NCBI GenBank assembly: GCA_050744085.1
Contig: JBOGGU010000131.1
Location: forward strand, 1-22,834
DNA from: JAVKSL01 sp050744085
GTDB taxonomy: Bacteria; Actinomycetota; Acidimicrobiia; Acidimicrobiales; JAJPHD01
Length of the DNA stretch: 22,834 nt
Reading direction: 5' to 3'
In this document: piece by piece, positions 6,972 to 13,734 of the stretch
How positions within the stretch are numbered: position 1 is the stretch's first letter
Layout of the letters: every line of letters starts with the position of its first letter
Translations under genes and position numbers: made by a program
Notes under the pieces: generated by a model
The model's database searches: none
Told to the model about the DNA's origin: nothing
The model's input: the letters and a program-made list of their open reading frames with translations, nothing else

Positions 6972-7982
6972 GGTGCCGGACCGCCCGCCTGGGCGCCGGC
7001 CGCGACCCCGGAGGAGCTTCGCAGCGCGCTCGCTGAGCACGGGTACTTGGCTGACCTGGGCTTGGCGACGGCCGTGTTCCTGGCCATCGTGTTACGCCGT
7101 CCGCTGCTGCTGGAGGGAGCGGCGGGGGTCGGCAAGACCGAGGTGGGCAAGGCGCTGGCCCGCTGGACCGGGGCCCGCCTGATCCGGCTCCAGTGCTACG
7201 AGGGGATCGACGTTTCCCAAGCGGTGTACGAGTGGGACTACTCCCGCCAGCTCCTCCACCTACGAGCCGCCGAGGCCAGGGGCAGCCTCAGCGGCGAAGG
7301 GGTCAGGCCCGACGTGGAGGACGAGCTCTACTCGGAGCGTTTCTTGGTTCGCAGGCCGCTCCTGGCGGCCATCGCGCCGGGGGCACCCGCGGGCGCGGCC
7401 CGGGTCGGATCCTCGGCGGAAGCGGCCCGAGCCGGGGCCCCGCCGGTCCCGCCGGTGCTCCTGGTCGACGAGGTGGATCGGGCGGACGACGAGTTCGAGG
7501 CCTTCCTGTTGGAGATCCTTTCCGACTACTCCGTGACCGTGCCCGAGCTGGGGACCTTCACAGCGGACGATCCCCCTTTGGTGGTGATCACCTCCAACCG
7601 GACCCGTGACGTGCACGACGCCCTCAAGCGCCGCTGCCTGTACCACTGGGTGGAGCATCCCGGCTTCGAGCGGGAGGTGGCGATCGTGGAGCTGCGCGCC
7701 CCGGGCGTCGGTGACACCCTCGCCCGCCAGGTCGCCGCGGCGGTCGGGGAGCTGCGCAGCATGGGCATGTACAAGCCCCCCGGGGTTGCCGAGACCATCG
7801 TGTGGGCCGAGGCGCTTGCGGCCCTTGGGGCGGGTGACCTGAACGCGGCGAATGTCGAGGCCACCCTGGGGACCGTCCTCAAGTACCGAGAGGACGCCGA
7901 GCGGCTGCGCAAGGCTGGGATCGACGACTTGGTGCGCTCGGCGGTCCTGCGCAGCGGGTCGGCGACGAACATGGACCCCTGA
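6948..7982 (+). CDS. coxD: MoxR-type AAA+ ATPase (CoxD-like maturation factor)
   Basis: A MoxR-family AAA+ ATPase. In Oligotropha, CoxD helps build the Mo/Cu site by partly unfolding the large subunit; here the same general role in maturing the Mo enzyme is likely. Walker A is GAAGVGKT (residues 57-64) and Walker B is LLVDEVDRADDE (D174, E175). Sensor residues lie in VVITSNRTRDV. An Ala/Gly/Pro-rich insert of about 30 residues precedes Walker B. The start is uncertain: the first ordinary start is a TTG at 7047, but the 13-14 codons before it read TPEELRSALAEHGYL, the normal N-terminus of this family. The only candidates upstream are CTG codons at 6948 and 6954; I chose 6948 because GAGGGGG lies seven bases before it. 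Confidence 0.85.
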   Translation: MSLEGVGTGAGPPAWAPAATPEELRSALAEHGYLADLGLATAVFLAIVLRRPLLLEGAAGVGKTEVGKALARWTGARLIRLQCYEGIDVSQAVYEWDYSRQLLHLRAAEARGSLSGEGVRPDVEDELYSERFLVRRPLLAAIAPGAPAGAARVGSSAEAARAGAPPVPPVLLVDEVDRADDEFEAFLLEILSDYSVTVPELGTFTADDPPLVVITSNRTRDVHDALKRRCLYHWVEHPGFEREVAIVELRAPGVGDTLARQVAAAVGELRSMGMYKPPGVAETIVWAEALAALGAGDLNAANVEATLGTVLKYREDAERLRKAGIDDLVRSAVLRSGSATNMDP

Positions 7983-7983
7983 C

Positions 7984-9204
7984 GTGCCCAGGCTGGAGGG
8001 GCCTGTGCCTGGGCAGCGCGTGTCGGGGCAGGGCATGGCTGGGCAGGGCATGGCTGGGCAGGGCGCACCCGGGCAGGGCGCACCCAGGGAGGCTGTGTCG
8101 GGCCAGGCTGCAATGCAGGTGGCCGTGGTTTTCGGGCGGGTGCTTCGAGCTGCTGGCCTCGATGTCCCGATAGGCTCGGTAGTGGGCTACGCCCAGGCGC
8201 TCGCCAGCCTCGGGCTGGGCAACCAGGCGGCGGCCTACTGGGCCGGAAGGGCCACCCTGGTCAAACGTCCCGAGGACATCCCCACCTACGACGCTGCCTT
8301 CGAGGCGTACTGGCTGGGTCGGCTATCGGGCCCTGGGCGCTCCACCCTCGAGGTGCCCGTGGCCGTTACAGACGACGGAGGTATCGATCCGGCCACAGGG
8401 GCCGACTCTGCTGGGACGCCCGCGACACGGCTCGCGGTGAGGTACAGCGCGGAGGAGGTGCTCCGGGCCAAGGACTTCGCCGCCTGCACCCCGGCGGAGC
8501 TTGCCGAGACGTACCGGCTGATGGCCAATGTTCGCTTGCGATCCTCCCGCCGCCGCTCCCGCAGGCGTGTGCCAGCGAGGCGTCGGGGTAGCCGTCCCGA
8601 CCTACGCAGGACCGTGCGACAGGCAATCCGGGCCAGCGGCGAGCCGATCCGGCGCGCATGGAGCGAGCCGGGAGACCGGCCCCGACGGGTGGTCCTGCTT
8701 TGCGACGTAAGCGGCTCGATGGAGGCGTATGCCCGGGCGCTCCTGCGGTTCTGTCATGTCGCCGTGGCGGGCGGGACCAGCGTGGAGGCGTTCACCCTGG
8801 GGACCCGACTGACCAGGGTCACCAGGGAGCTCTCCCAGCACGACCCGGACCTGGCGCTCGAGCGGGCGGCGCGCACGGTGGACGACTGGTCGGGAGGGAC
8901 CAGGCTGGGCGAGGGAATCGGGGCCTTCAACCGGCTGTGGGGGGTGCCGGGCATGGCCAGGGGTGCGATCGTGGTCATCCTGTCGGACGGTTGGGATCGA
9001 GGGGACTCCAGGGTGCTGGCGGACGAGATGTCTCGCCTTCGTCGGGTGGCCCACCGGGTGGTGTGGGTGAACCCGCTCAAGGCCAGGCCCGGCTACACGC
9101 CGGTGGCGCGGGGAATGGCGGCGGCCCTACCGTACGTCGACGACCTCGTGGAAGGTCACTCACTGGCTTCGTTGGAGAGCCTGGCAGACCTGGTTGCTCG
9201 CTGA
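7984..9204 (+). CDS. coxE: VWA-domain protein (CoxE-like), partner of CoxD
   Basis: A 406-residue von Willebrand factor A protein of the CoxE family, the usual partner of CoxD-type MoxR ATPases in molybdenum hydroxylase clusters. The metal-ion-dependent adhesion site is complete: DVSGS at 241-245, T306 in GGTRLGEG and D335 in LSDGWDRGD. A basic patch (SRRRSRRRVPARRRGSR) lies before the VWA domain. The GTG at 7984 follows the coxD stop by one base, but no ribosome binding site is clear. Residues 15-34 are four Gly-Gln-Gly repeats not expected in the family, so translation may instead begin at ATG 8035, 8050 or 8113. From 8113 the protein is 363 residues and starts directly with the conserved part. 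Confidence 0.87.
   Translation: MPRLEGPVPGQRVSGQGMAGQGMAGQGAPGQGAPREAVSGQAAMQVAVVFGRVLRAAGLDVPIGSVVGYAQALASLGLGNQAAAYWAGRATLVKRPEDIPTYDAAFEAYWLGRLSGPGRSTLEVPVAVTDDGGIDPATGADSAGTPATRLAVRYSAEEVLRAKDFAACTPAELAETYRLMANVRLRSSRRRSRRRVPARRRGSRPDLRRTVRQAIRASGEPIRRAWSEPGDRPRRVVLLCDVSGSMEAYARALLRFCHVAVAGGTSVEAFTLGTRLTRVTRELSQHDPDLALERAARTVDDWSGGTRLGEGIGAFNRLWGVPGMARGAIVVILSDGWDRGDSRVLADEMSRLRRVAHRVVWVNPLKARPGYTPVARGMAAALPYVDDLVEGHSLASLESLADLVAR
8026..8085 (+). repeat. 15-base tandem repeat at the start of coxE
   Basis: Four exact-length copies: two of GGGCAGGGCATGGCT and then two of GGGCAGGGCGCACCC. They encode GQGMA, GQGMA, GQGAP, GQGAP if translation starts at 7984. The pairwise identity suggests recent duplication of single units. 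Confidence 0.85.
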
Positions 9205-9230
9205 CAGAGGTGACAGGTTGGACATCGACC

Positions 9231-9247
9231 GCCGGCTCTCCGCCGGC
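9231..9247 (+). terminator. Possible hairpin terminator after the cox operon
   Basis: GCCGGC at 9231-9236 pairs with GCCGGC at 9242-9247 around a TCTCC loop, 27 bases after the coxE stop. There is no T-run, so it would be a non-canonical terminator or simply an RNA hairpin ending the operon. The rest of the 117-base gap shows nothing else. Confidence 0.35.
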
Positions 9248-9321
9248 CGCAGGGTCGCACTGACGAGGGTCGTCGGCTGGGTTGGGGCCACGGCCATCGC
9301 AGCCACGGAACGGGGGCCGCA

Positions 9322-10635
9322 ATGGAACCTTTGCCGGCTCGGACGTGTCACAACTACGTGTCAGCTCCCCAACCATCCGTTCGCTTGGCGCTGGTGGTCG
9401 CCGCCGCCGCCCTAACCTTGGCTGCCTGCAGCCACACCACCACGAAGCCGAACGTCACGGGTCGCCATTCGCCGAGTACGACCTCGGTCAAGATGCAAAC
9501 CCAGTCGGGCCTCAGACGCTGCGCTGTGTCCCAACTCGGAGTTTCGAGCACGAATGGCCAGCAAGCTCTTGACAATGCCGGCTTGGTCTACGTTCTTCGC
9601 AACACCTCGTCAACCAGCTGCACCCTGGAGGGATACCCGGGCCTGGCGCTGGTGTCGACCGCAGGCAAGACAACCGACCTGAGCGCAACACGTGAGCCGG
9701 GCGGCGGCTACCTGTTCCCAACGGTCCCGGAGCAACTTGTGACCGTGGCACCGGGCAAGAGCGCCTCCTTCTGGGTGGAGTTCACGGCCCAGTCGTGCGT
9801 TACCTCGGGCAAAGTCGAGATCACGCCGCCAGATGACCACGCGCACCTGACTGTCCCCAACGATCACATCCTGCCCTGCGCCTCGCACTTCGAGGTGTCA
9901 CCCGTGGGTCTGGGCATCGCGCAGCCCAACACTGGGGGCTCCCCGACCCTCCCGACTCTCACCACCGCGAGCTTCCCTGCACCCGCAAGCACCGCCCTGG
10001 CGGCATTTACGGGCCATACGTCGGTACCCCTGGTGGCGCCTACGAGCCTGCCTACCGGGCTCTCCGCGAGGACGTTGGTAGCAAGCGGGGGTTACGAGGT
10101 CTCTCTCTATCACTGCGGCCGGGCCTTTGGACTGAACAACCCCGCCATCGGGGGTGCGCCTGACTGCGCCGGGGAGGCAGCAGTGTTCGGCAGCTTTGGT
10201 GGCCAGCTAGTGCCATCGGCCACTTCGAGGACCCTGATCAACCTGCTGGGCACGCCGCCCAGTTGTCCCCCCGGAGCTGGGACCACCGAATCGACAGTGA
10301 TCCTGGGAGATGGCGTCCAGGGCATGCTCACGACTTCGATGGGCGGCGTTTGCGACCTGCGCTGGACCCAGCGGGGCTGGATCATCGACATCGGTCAATC
10401 GGGAGGGACGCTCGCGCAGGTGAAGCCTCTGGCGAGCCAGGTCATCAACACCATGAGCACCGAACGCCTGCCATCGGCACGAGGGCTGCTGGCCATCGCC
10501 GATGTCGGGGACGGTGAGCACACCACGGCCTCTTGGCTCCAGGGTAAGTTCCTTTACCAGGTTGGCGCGTATCACCTGGCGTCCGTGGCGCTCACCCTGC
10601 TCGGCTCGGTCGCCAGCGCCTCAGCGTCAGGATGA
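9322..10635 (+). CDS. DUF4232-type lipoprotein with an extra C-terminal domain
   Basis: A 437-residue predicted lipoprotein. The lipobox LAAC puts the lipidated Cys at residue 36, followed by a Ser/Thr-rich linker. Residues about 67-190 look like a DUF4232 domain: CAVSQL, the Asn-rich VLRNTSSTSCTLEGYPGL block and a second Cys pair, typical of secreted actinobacterial proteins of unknown function. Residues 225-437 form a second domain with GGYEVSLYHCG and LRWTQRGWIIDIGQ that I do not recognise. The ATG at 9322 gives a long region before the signal helix; a GTG at 9358 would give a more usual signal peptide (MSAPQPSVRLALVV). No strong ribosome binding site decides between them. Transcribed alone, downstream of the cox operon. 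Confidence 0.75.
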   Translation: MEPLPARTCHNYVSAPQPSVRLALVVAAAALTLAACSHTTTKPNVTGRHSPSTTSVKMQTQSGLRRCAVSQLGVSSTNGQQALDNAGLVYVLRNTSSTSCTLEGYPGLALVSTAGKTTDLSATREPGGGYLFPTVPEQLVTVAPGKSASFWVEFTAQSCVTSGKVEITPPDDHAHLTVPNDHILPCASHFEVSPVGLGIAQPNTGGSPTLPTLTTASFPAPASTALAAFTGHTSVPLVAPTSLPTGLSARTLVASGGYEVSLYHCGRAFGLNNPAIGGAPDCAGEAAVFGSFGGQLVPSATSRTLINLLGTPPSCPPGAGTTESTVILGDGVQGMLTTSMGGVCDLRWTQRGWIIDIGQSGGTLAQVKPLASQVINTMSTERLPSARGLLAIADVGDGEHTTASWLQGKFLYQVGAYHLASVALTLLGSVASASASG

Positions 10636-10661
10636 GGGTTTGACCTGATCCGACCACGAGA

Positions 10662-10741
10662 CTTGCCAGCCGTGTTGGTCGGGTGTGCCTCTCTGGTCGC
10701 CTTCCCTGCCACGATCGCTCCGCCCATACGGTTTTCCTCAA
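10662..10741 (+). pseudogene. Decayed fragment of a glycosyltransferase gene
   Basis: By eye, 70 of 80 bases match 14169-14249 inside the GT-C glycosyltransferase gene, with one single-base deletion after 10716 that breaks the frame. Before the deletion it reads LPAVLVGCASLVAFPATI, and after it SAHTVFLN, mirroring the intact gene. Weaker similarity may extend back to about 10636. It is a remnant of a second copy of that gene, now directly upstream of the vapB promoter. Confidence 0.8.
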
Positions 10742-10766
10742 TGGTAGCTCTGTGGGTTTGCGATGG

Positions 10767-10772
10767 TATACT
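10767..10772 (+). promoter_or_regulatory. -10 hexamer of the leaderless vapB promoter
   Basis: TATACT is a near-perfect -10 element, ending six bases before the ATG at 10779, so the transcript should start at the A of the start codon. There is no Shine-Dalgarno sequence. VapB-type proteins often repress their own promoter and would bind around here. Confidence 0.65.
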
Positions 10773-10778
10773 CGTGGT

Positions 10779-11030
10779 ATGAGGACGACGATAGATCGAG
10801 CAGGGCGAGTGGTGGTGCCCAAGGCGTACCGGGAACGACTTGGCCTTCGCCCGGGCCAGGAGCTTCAGCTGGACGAGACAGATGCCGGGCTGCTCCTCAC
10901 CCCGGTTGTCGACGATGCGCAGGTCGTGGACACCAAGCATGGTCCGGTGATCGTGCCCGGAGGGAGCGACCCGGGTGGCGTCTTGACCGACGAGGCGGTG
11001 CGGGACTTGCTGGAGGCCGGGAGGCCGTGA
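10779..11030 (+). CDS. vapB: AbrB/MazE-type antitoxin VapB
   Basis: An 83-residue antitoxin. Residues 1-45 form a swapped-hairpin AbrB DNA-binding domain: MRTTIDRAGRVVVPKAYRER then LGLRPGQELQL. The C-terminal part (about 46-83) is acidic and would wrap the toxin. Such proteins neutralise VapC and autorepress the operon. The ATG is set by the TATACT promoter six bases upstream and matches the normal family N-terminus; a longer frame back to 10683 runs through the glycosyltransferase remnant and is not used. The stop overlaps the vapC GTG. Confidence 0.9.
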   Translation: MRTTIDRAGRVVVPKAYRERLGLRPGQELQLDETDAGLLLTPVVDDAQVVDTKHGPVIVPGGSDPGGVLTDEAVRDLLEAGRP

Positions 11031-11437
11031 GCGCAGTCCTGGCTGTGGATACCAGCGTGGTCGTCCCCGCGCTGGTCAGTACCCACGAAGCCCACGCTGT
11101 GGCGCGAGCCATCCTGGCGGAACGCCCAGGGATCCCGGCCGACGTAGTGCTGGAGTCGTACTCGGTGCTAACCAGGCTGCCCTTTCCGCTCCGGGTTCGC
11201 GGGCCCGTCGCAGCCGAGCTGCTGGCCCGGACCTTTGTCGAGGTCATGTCGCTGGCCGAGGAGGACCAGCGGACAGTCGTCGCCACCTTGGCGGCGAAGG
11301 GCGTGAGCGGTGGGGCAGCCTACGACGGGATCGTGGCCCTGACCGCCCGGAGGGTCGAGGCCCAGCTCTGCACTCGAGATCGTCGAGCCCGTGCCACCTA
11401 CGAAGCCCTGGGCGTAGACGTTCGATGGGTGGCGTGA
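11027..11437 (+). CDS. vapC: PIN-domain toxin VapC
   Basis: A 136-residue PIN ribonuclease with the four acidic residues in place: D8 (LAVDTS), E43 (VLESYSVLTRL), D100 (AAYDGIVALTAR) and D118 (CTRDRRA). The ESYSVLTRLP and AYDGIVALTA blocks are typical of actinobacterial VapC proteins. The start GTG overlaps the vapB stop (GTGA), so toxin synthesis depends on antitoxin translation. The RNA target is unknown. Confidence 0.9.
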   Translation: MSAVLAVDTSVVVPALVSTHEAHAVARAILAERPGIPADVVLESYSVLTRLPFPLRVRGPVAAELLARTFVEVMSLAEEDQRTVVATLAAKGVSGGAAYDGIVALTARRVEAQLCTRDRRARATYEALGVDVRWVA

Positions 11438-11515
11438 CCTCGGGGCTTCGGCTGGCGTGACCGGGTCCTCCGAGAGGATGTGACCATAGAGGGCCCACAT
11501 GACCTATACATGGTC

Positions 11516-12100
11516 ATGCAAAGCTTCGAGGAGGGCAGTGTCGGGCGCGAGGAGCGCTTCGAGGCCCTCTACCGTAGCCACCGAGCCAAGGTCACGGCCT
11601 ACGTCCGCCGCCGAGTCGCGCCGGACCAGGCGGCAGACATTGTGGCGGACACCTTCCTTGTCGCGTGGCGCCAGCTCGACCGGCTCGGTGAGGACCCACT
11701 GCCGTGGCTGTACAGGGTGGCGGGAAACGCCATCTCGAATGCCCGGCGGGCCAACGCCAGCCGTGAGCGCTTGGCCCGTTCGCTGGCCTTCGGGCGCCCG
11801 GACACCGGGGCGTCGGAAGAAGGGCCTGAGGCGGTCCTCGCCGCGTTCGGCGCCCTGAGCGAGCCCGATCGCGAGGCGCTTCGCCTTGTCAATTGGGAGC
11901 GCCTCTCGACACGGGAGGCGGCTGCGGCAATGGGCTGCTCGGAGCCCGCGATGAAGATGCGCCTGCACCGTGCCCGCGCCCGGCTGCGGCGCCTGATCAC
12001 GGACGGCGAAGCTGCCTCTGCGTGCCAGGCCGCCCCGACCCCGCTCGCAGGTGGGATCTCCCTACTTCACGTGCTCCCATTGAAAGAAGATGTCCAATGA
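11516..12100 (+). CDS. ECF-family RNA polymerase sigma factor
   Basis: A 194-residue extracytoplasmic-function sigma factor. Sigma-2 spans about residues 15-80 (FEALYRSHRAKVTAYVRRR, then DIVADTFLVAWRQL, the core-binding and -10 recognition helices). Sigma-4 spans about 105-160 (LSEPDREALRLVNWERLSTR and the helix-turn-helix AAAAMGCSEPAMKMRLHRAR). A tail of about 30 residues follows. Its TGA overlaps the ATG of the next gene, a one-pass membrane protein that is probably its regulator. Possible starts are GTG 11480, ATG 11510 and ATG 11516. I chose 11516 because sigma-2 then begins at the usual distance and a TATACA lies five bases upstream, as in a leaderless promoter; GTG 11480 has GAGAGG too close to it. 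No ECF-type -35 GGAAC was seen upstream. Confidence 0.9.
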   Translation: MQSFEEGSVGREERFEALYRSHRAKVTAYVRRRVAPDQAADIVADTFLVAWRQLDRLGEDPLPWLYRVAGNAISNARRANASRERLARSLAFGRPDTGASEEGPEAVLAAFGALSEPDREALRLVNWERLSTREAAAAMGCSEPAMKMRLHRARARLRRLITDGEAASACQAAPTPLAGGISLLHVLPLKEDVQ

Positions 12101-13662
12101 GGTACTCCACGCGCTACATCGACGAAGCACTCTCCAGCGCGAACCCGGTCCCCGACGCTGGCATCTTGGCCGGTGGGCCGGCGGTGACCGCGCTGGTGGA
12201 GCGCATCGAAGCCAGCCCGACCGAACCGAAAGAGACTGGCTTGCCCGCGGCCCGAGGCCCGCGGCGCCGGCCTCGCCGGGTGGCTTGGCTGGCGCTCAAC
12301 GTGGGCCTGGCCGCAGCGGTCCTCTTGGGCTTGGTCGCCTCGGGGACTCTGGGCACTGGCAAGACCGGGAAACCTGGCCCCACCGTTGCAGTCCCGGCTG
12401 GGGGCCAGTGGCGCACGGTCAGCTTCGACGGGCCGGGCAACGCGCCCTTCTCCGCCGTCGCCAGCCAGCCCCCGTCCCCCGCCAGCATCACCTGCCCGAC
12501 AGTCTCGGTTTGCTACGCCGACTCGTTGGGGGGCAACTTGCGCTCCGCGGCGTACGTGTCCCGCGACGGCGGCTCCACCTGGCAGCCGCTGGCCCTCCCC
12601 GAGGGATACGCCCTCAACGGCGCCTTCAGCTGCCCGACCGCCACCAGCTGTATGGCAGCGGGCAGCACGGTGCCGGGCTCGGGCCACGTGCCGGGACCGG
12701 TCCTCGTGGCCACCGCCGACGGCGGGGCTCACTGGAGCGTAAGGGCATTCGAGGGCCTTGGCGGCTCAGGGCCTGTCGTGATTAACCACGGAGGGGTGGG
12801 GCGGCTGCAGTGCTCCACGGTCGACAGCTGCGTCGCCGTTGGTTCCACCGAGTCCGAGCAGCTGGCCCAGCCAGGCAACGATCGGCTAGACCGCGTCAGC
12901 GATACCGTCTTCCTCCGAACCACCGACGGCGGTGCTCACTGGAGTTCGTACCGATTCCCCTGGGTGGCGACCCCGGACGGCCAGCCCGCGTGGTCCGACG
13001 TGGAGGGCGGCCCGTTTGCCTGCCTCAGCGCGACCTCCTGCATCGGTGTGGTAACCGTGTTCTCAGGGGTGCCCACCTCCTCGGCGGGCCGTCCGGCGGT
13101 TCAGTACTCGTCGTTACTCGTGTGGAGCAGCTCCGACGGGGGCCTCAGCTGGTCCCGGCACTGGATCGACGTGCGGGGAGACAATTACCCGCAGGACTTC
13201 GGCATGCAGCTGTCCTGCCCGGACGCCACCCACTGCGTGCTGCCGGTGGGCCTTGGTGTGTACCTGTGGACCTCCAATGCGGGCCAGACTTGGCATGTTG
13301 AGCCAGCACCGGGTCGCCCCCGGACAGCACCGGATCGCCCCCGGACAGCGGCGGACCGGGTCCAGGCTCCCCACGTGCGCTGCGTCACGGACGAGGAGTG
13401 CTTCGCGGGAGGGGTCTCCGATCCCGCGCACGGGAGCAGGACCGGGGTCATCTACGAGACCAACGACGCTGGCGAGACCTGGCAACCGGTCCACCTCCCC
13501 CCGGGTGCTGTAGGGGTCGACGACCTCAGCTGTGCGTCGCCCAGCGGCTGCTTCGCCCTGGCCAGGACCCAAACGTCGACGCGAACCGGCGGGGAGTGGT
13601 ATCCCAACTACGAGGTCCTGACCAACTCGCCGCCGCCCGGAGGCACCGCGGCCTCGACCTAA
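12097..13662 (+). CDS. Membrane-anchored seven-bladed beta-propeller, candidate anti-sigma or sensor partner
   Basis: A 521-residue protein translated by ATGA overlap with the sigma factor gene. Residues 1-60 are predicted to be cytoplasmic, 62-84 form one membrane helix (VAWLALNVGLAAAVLLGLVA, after an Arg-rich stop), and the rest lies outside. The outer part has seven units, each with a Cys-x5-Cys pair (CPTVSVC, CPTATSC, CSTVDSC, CLSATSC, CPDATHC, CVTDEEC, CASPSGC). Six are followed by an Asp-box of BNR/sialidase type such as SRDGGSTW, TADGGAHW or TNDAGETW. This predicts a seven-bladed propeller stapled by disulfides. The short N-terminus lacks the HxxxCxxC zinc motif of common anti-sigma factors. 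Its coupling to an ECF sigma factor suggests it controls that factor in response to an outside signal; this is inference. A Pro/Arg linker is made of 21-base repeats. Confidence 0.8.
   Translation: MRYSTRYIDEALSSANPVPDAGILAGGPAVTALVERIEASPTEPKETGLPAARGPRRRPRRVAWLALNVGLAAAVLLGLVASGTLGTGKTGKPGPTVAVPAGGQWRTVSFDGPGNAPFSAVASQPPSPASITCPTVSVCYADSLGGNLRSAAYVSRDGGSTWQPLALPEGYALNGAFSCPTATSCMAAGSTVPGSGHVPGPVLVATADGGAHWSVRAFEGLGGSGPVVINHGGVGRLQCSTVDSCVAVGSTESEQLAQPGNDRLDRVSDTVFLRTTDGGAHWSSYRFPWVATPDGQPAWSDVEGGPFACLSATSCIGVVTVFSGVPTSSAGRPAVQYSSLLVWSSSDGGLSWSRHWIDVRGDNYPQDFGMQLSCPDATHCVLPVGLGVYLWTSNAGQTWHVEPAPGRPRTAPDRPRTAADRVQAPHVRCVTDEECFAGGVSDPAHGSRTGVIYETNDAGETWQPVHLPPGAVGVDDLSCASPSGCFALARTQTSTRTGGEWYPNYEVLTNSPPPGGTAAST
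13307..13348 (+). repeat. 21-base tandem repeat in the propeller gene
   Basis: Two copies, 13307-13327 and 13328-13348, differ at one base; a degenerate third follows. They encode GRPRTAP and DRPRTAA, an insertion between the fifth Asp-box and the sixth Cys pair, probably a surface loop. Confidence 0.85.
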
Positions 13663-13718
13663 CCTTTACCAGTTGGGCCAGTCGGGTCGCTCGAACCCGC
13701 TCGGCACCCCAAAGCGCA

Positions 13719-13724
13719 TAGAGT
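13719..13724 (+). promoter_or_regulatory. Possible -10 hexamer before the glycosyltransferase gene
   Basis: TAGAGT fits TAnnnT and ends ten bases before the ATG at 13735, which would give a leader of only 3-4 bases. It overlaps the alternative GTG at 13723, arguing against that start. Confidence 0.35.
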
Positions 13725-13734
13725 GCGGCGGCCG

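Noticed and set aside
6973..7182. A GTG-started frame overlapping the beginning of coxD.
   Set aside because: It is out of frame with the CoxD family sequence and encodes Arg/Pro-rich text; it only reflects the missing ordinary start codon of coxD.
8026..8085. Direct repeats considered as a CRISPR array.
   Set aside because: Units are contiguous, 15 bases long and without unique spacers; they are a coding tandem repeat. The other arrays in the window fail for the same reason.
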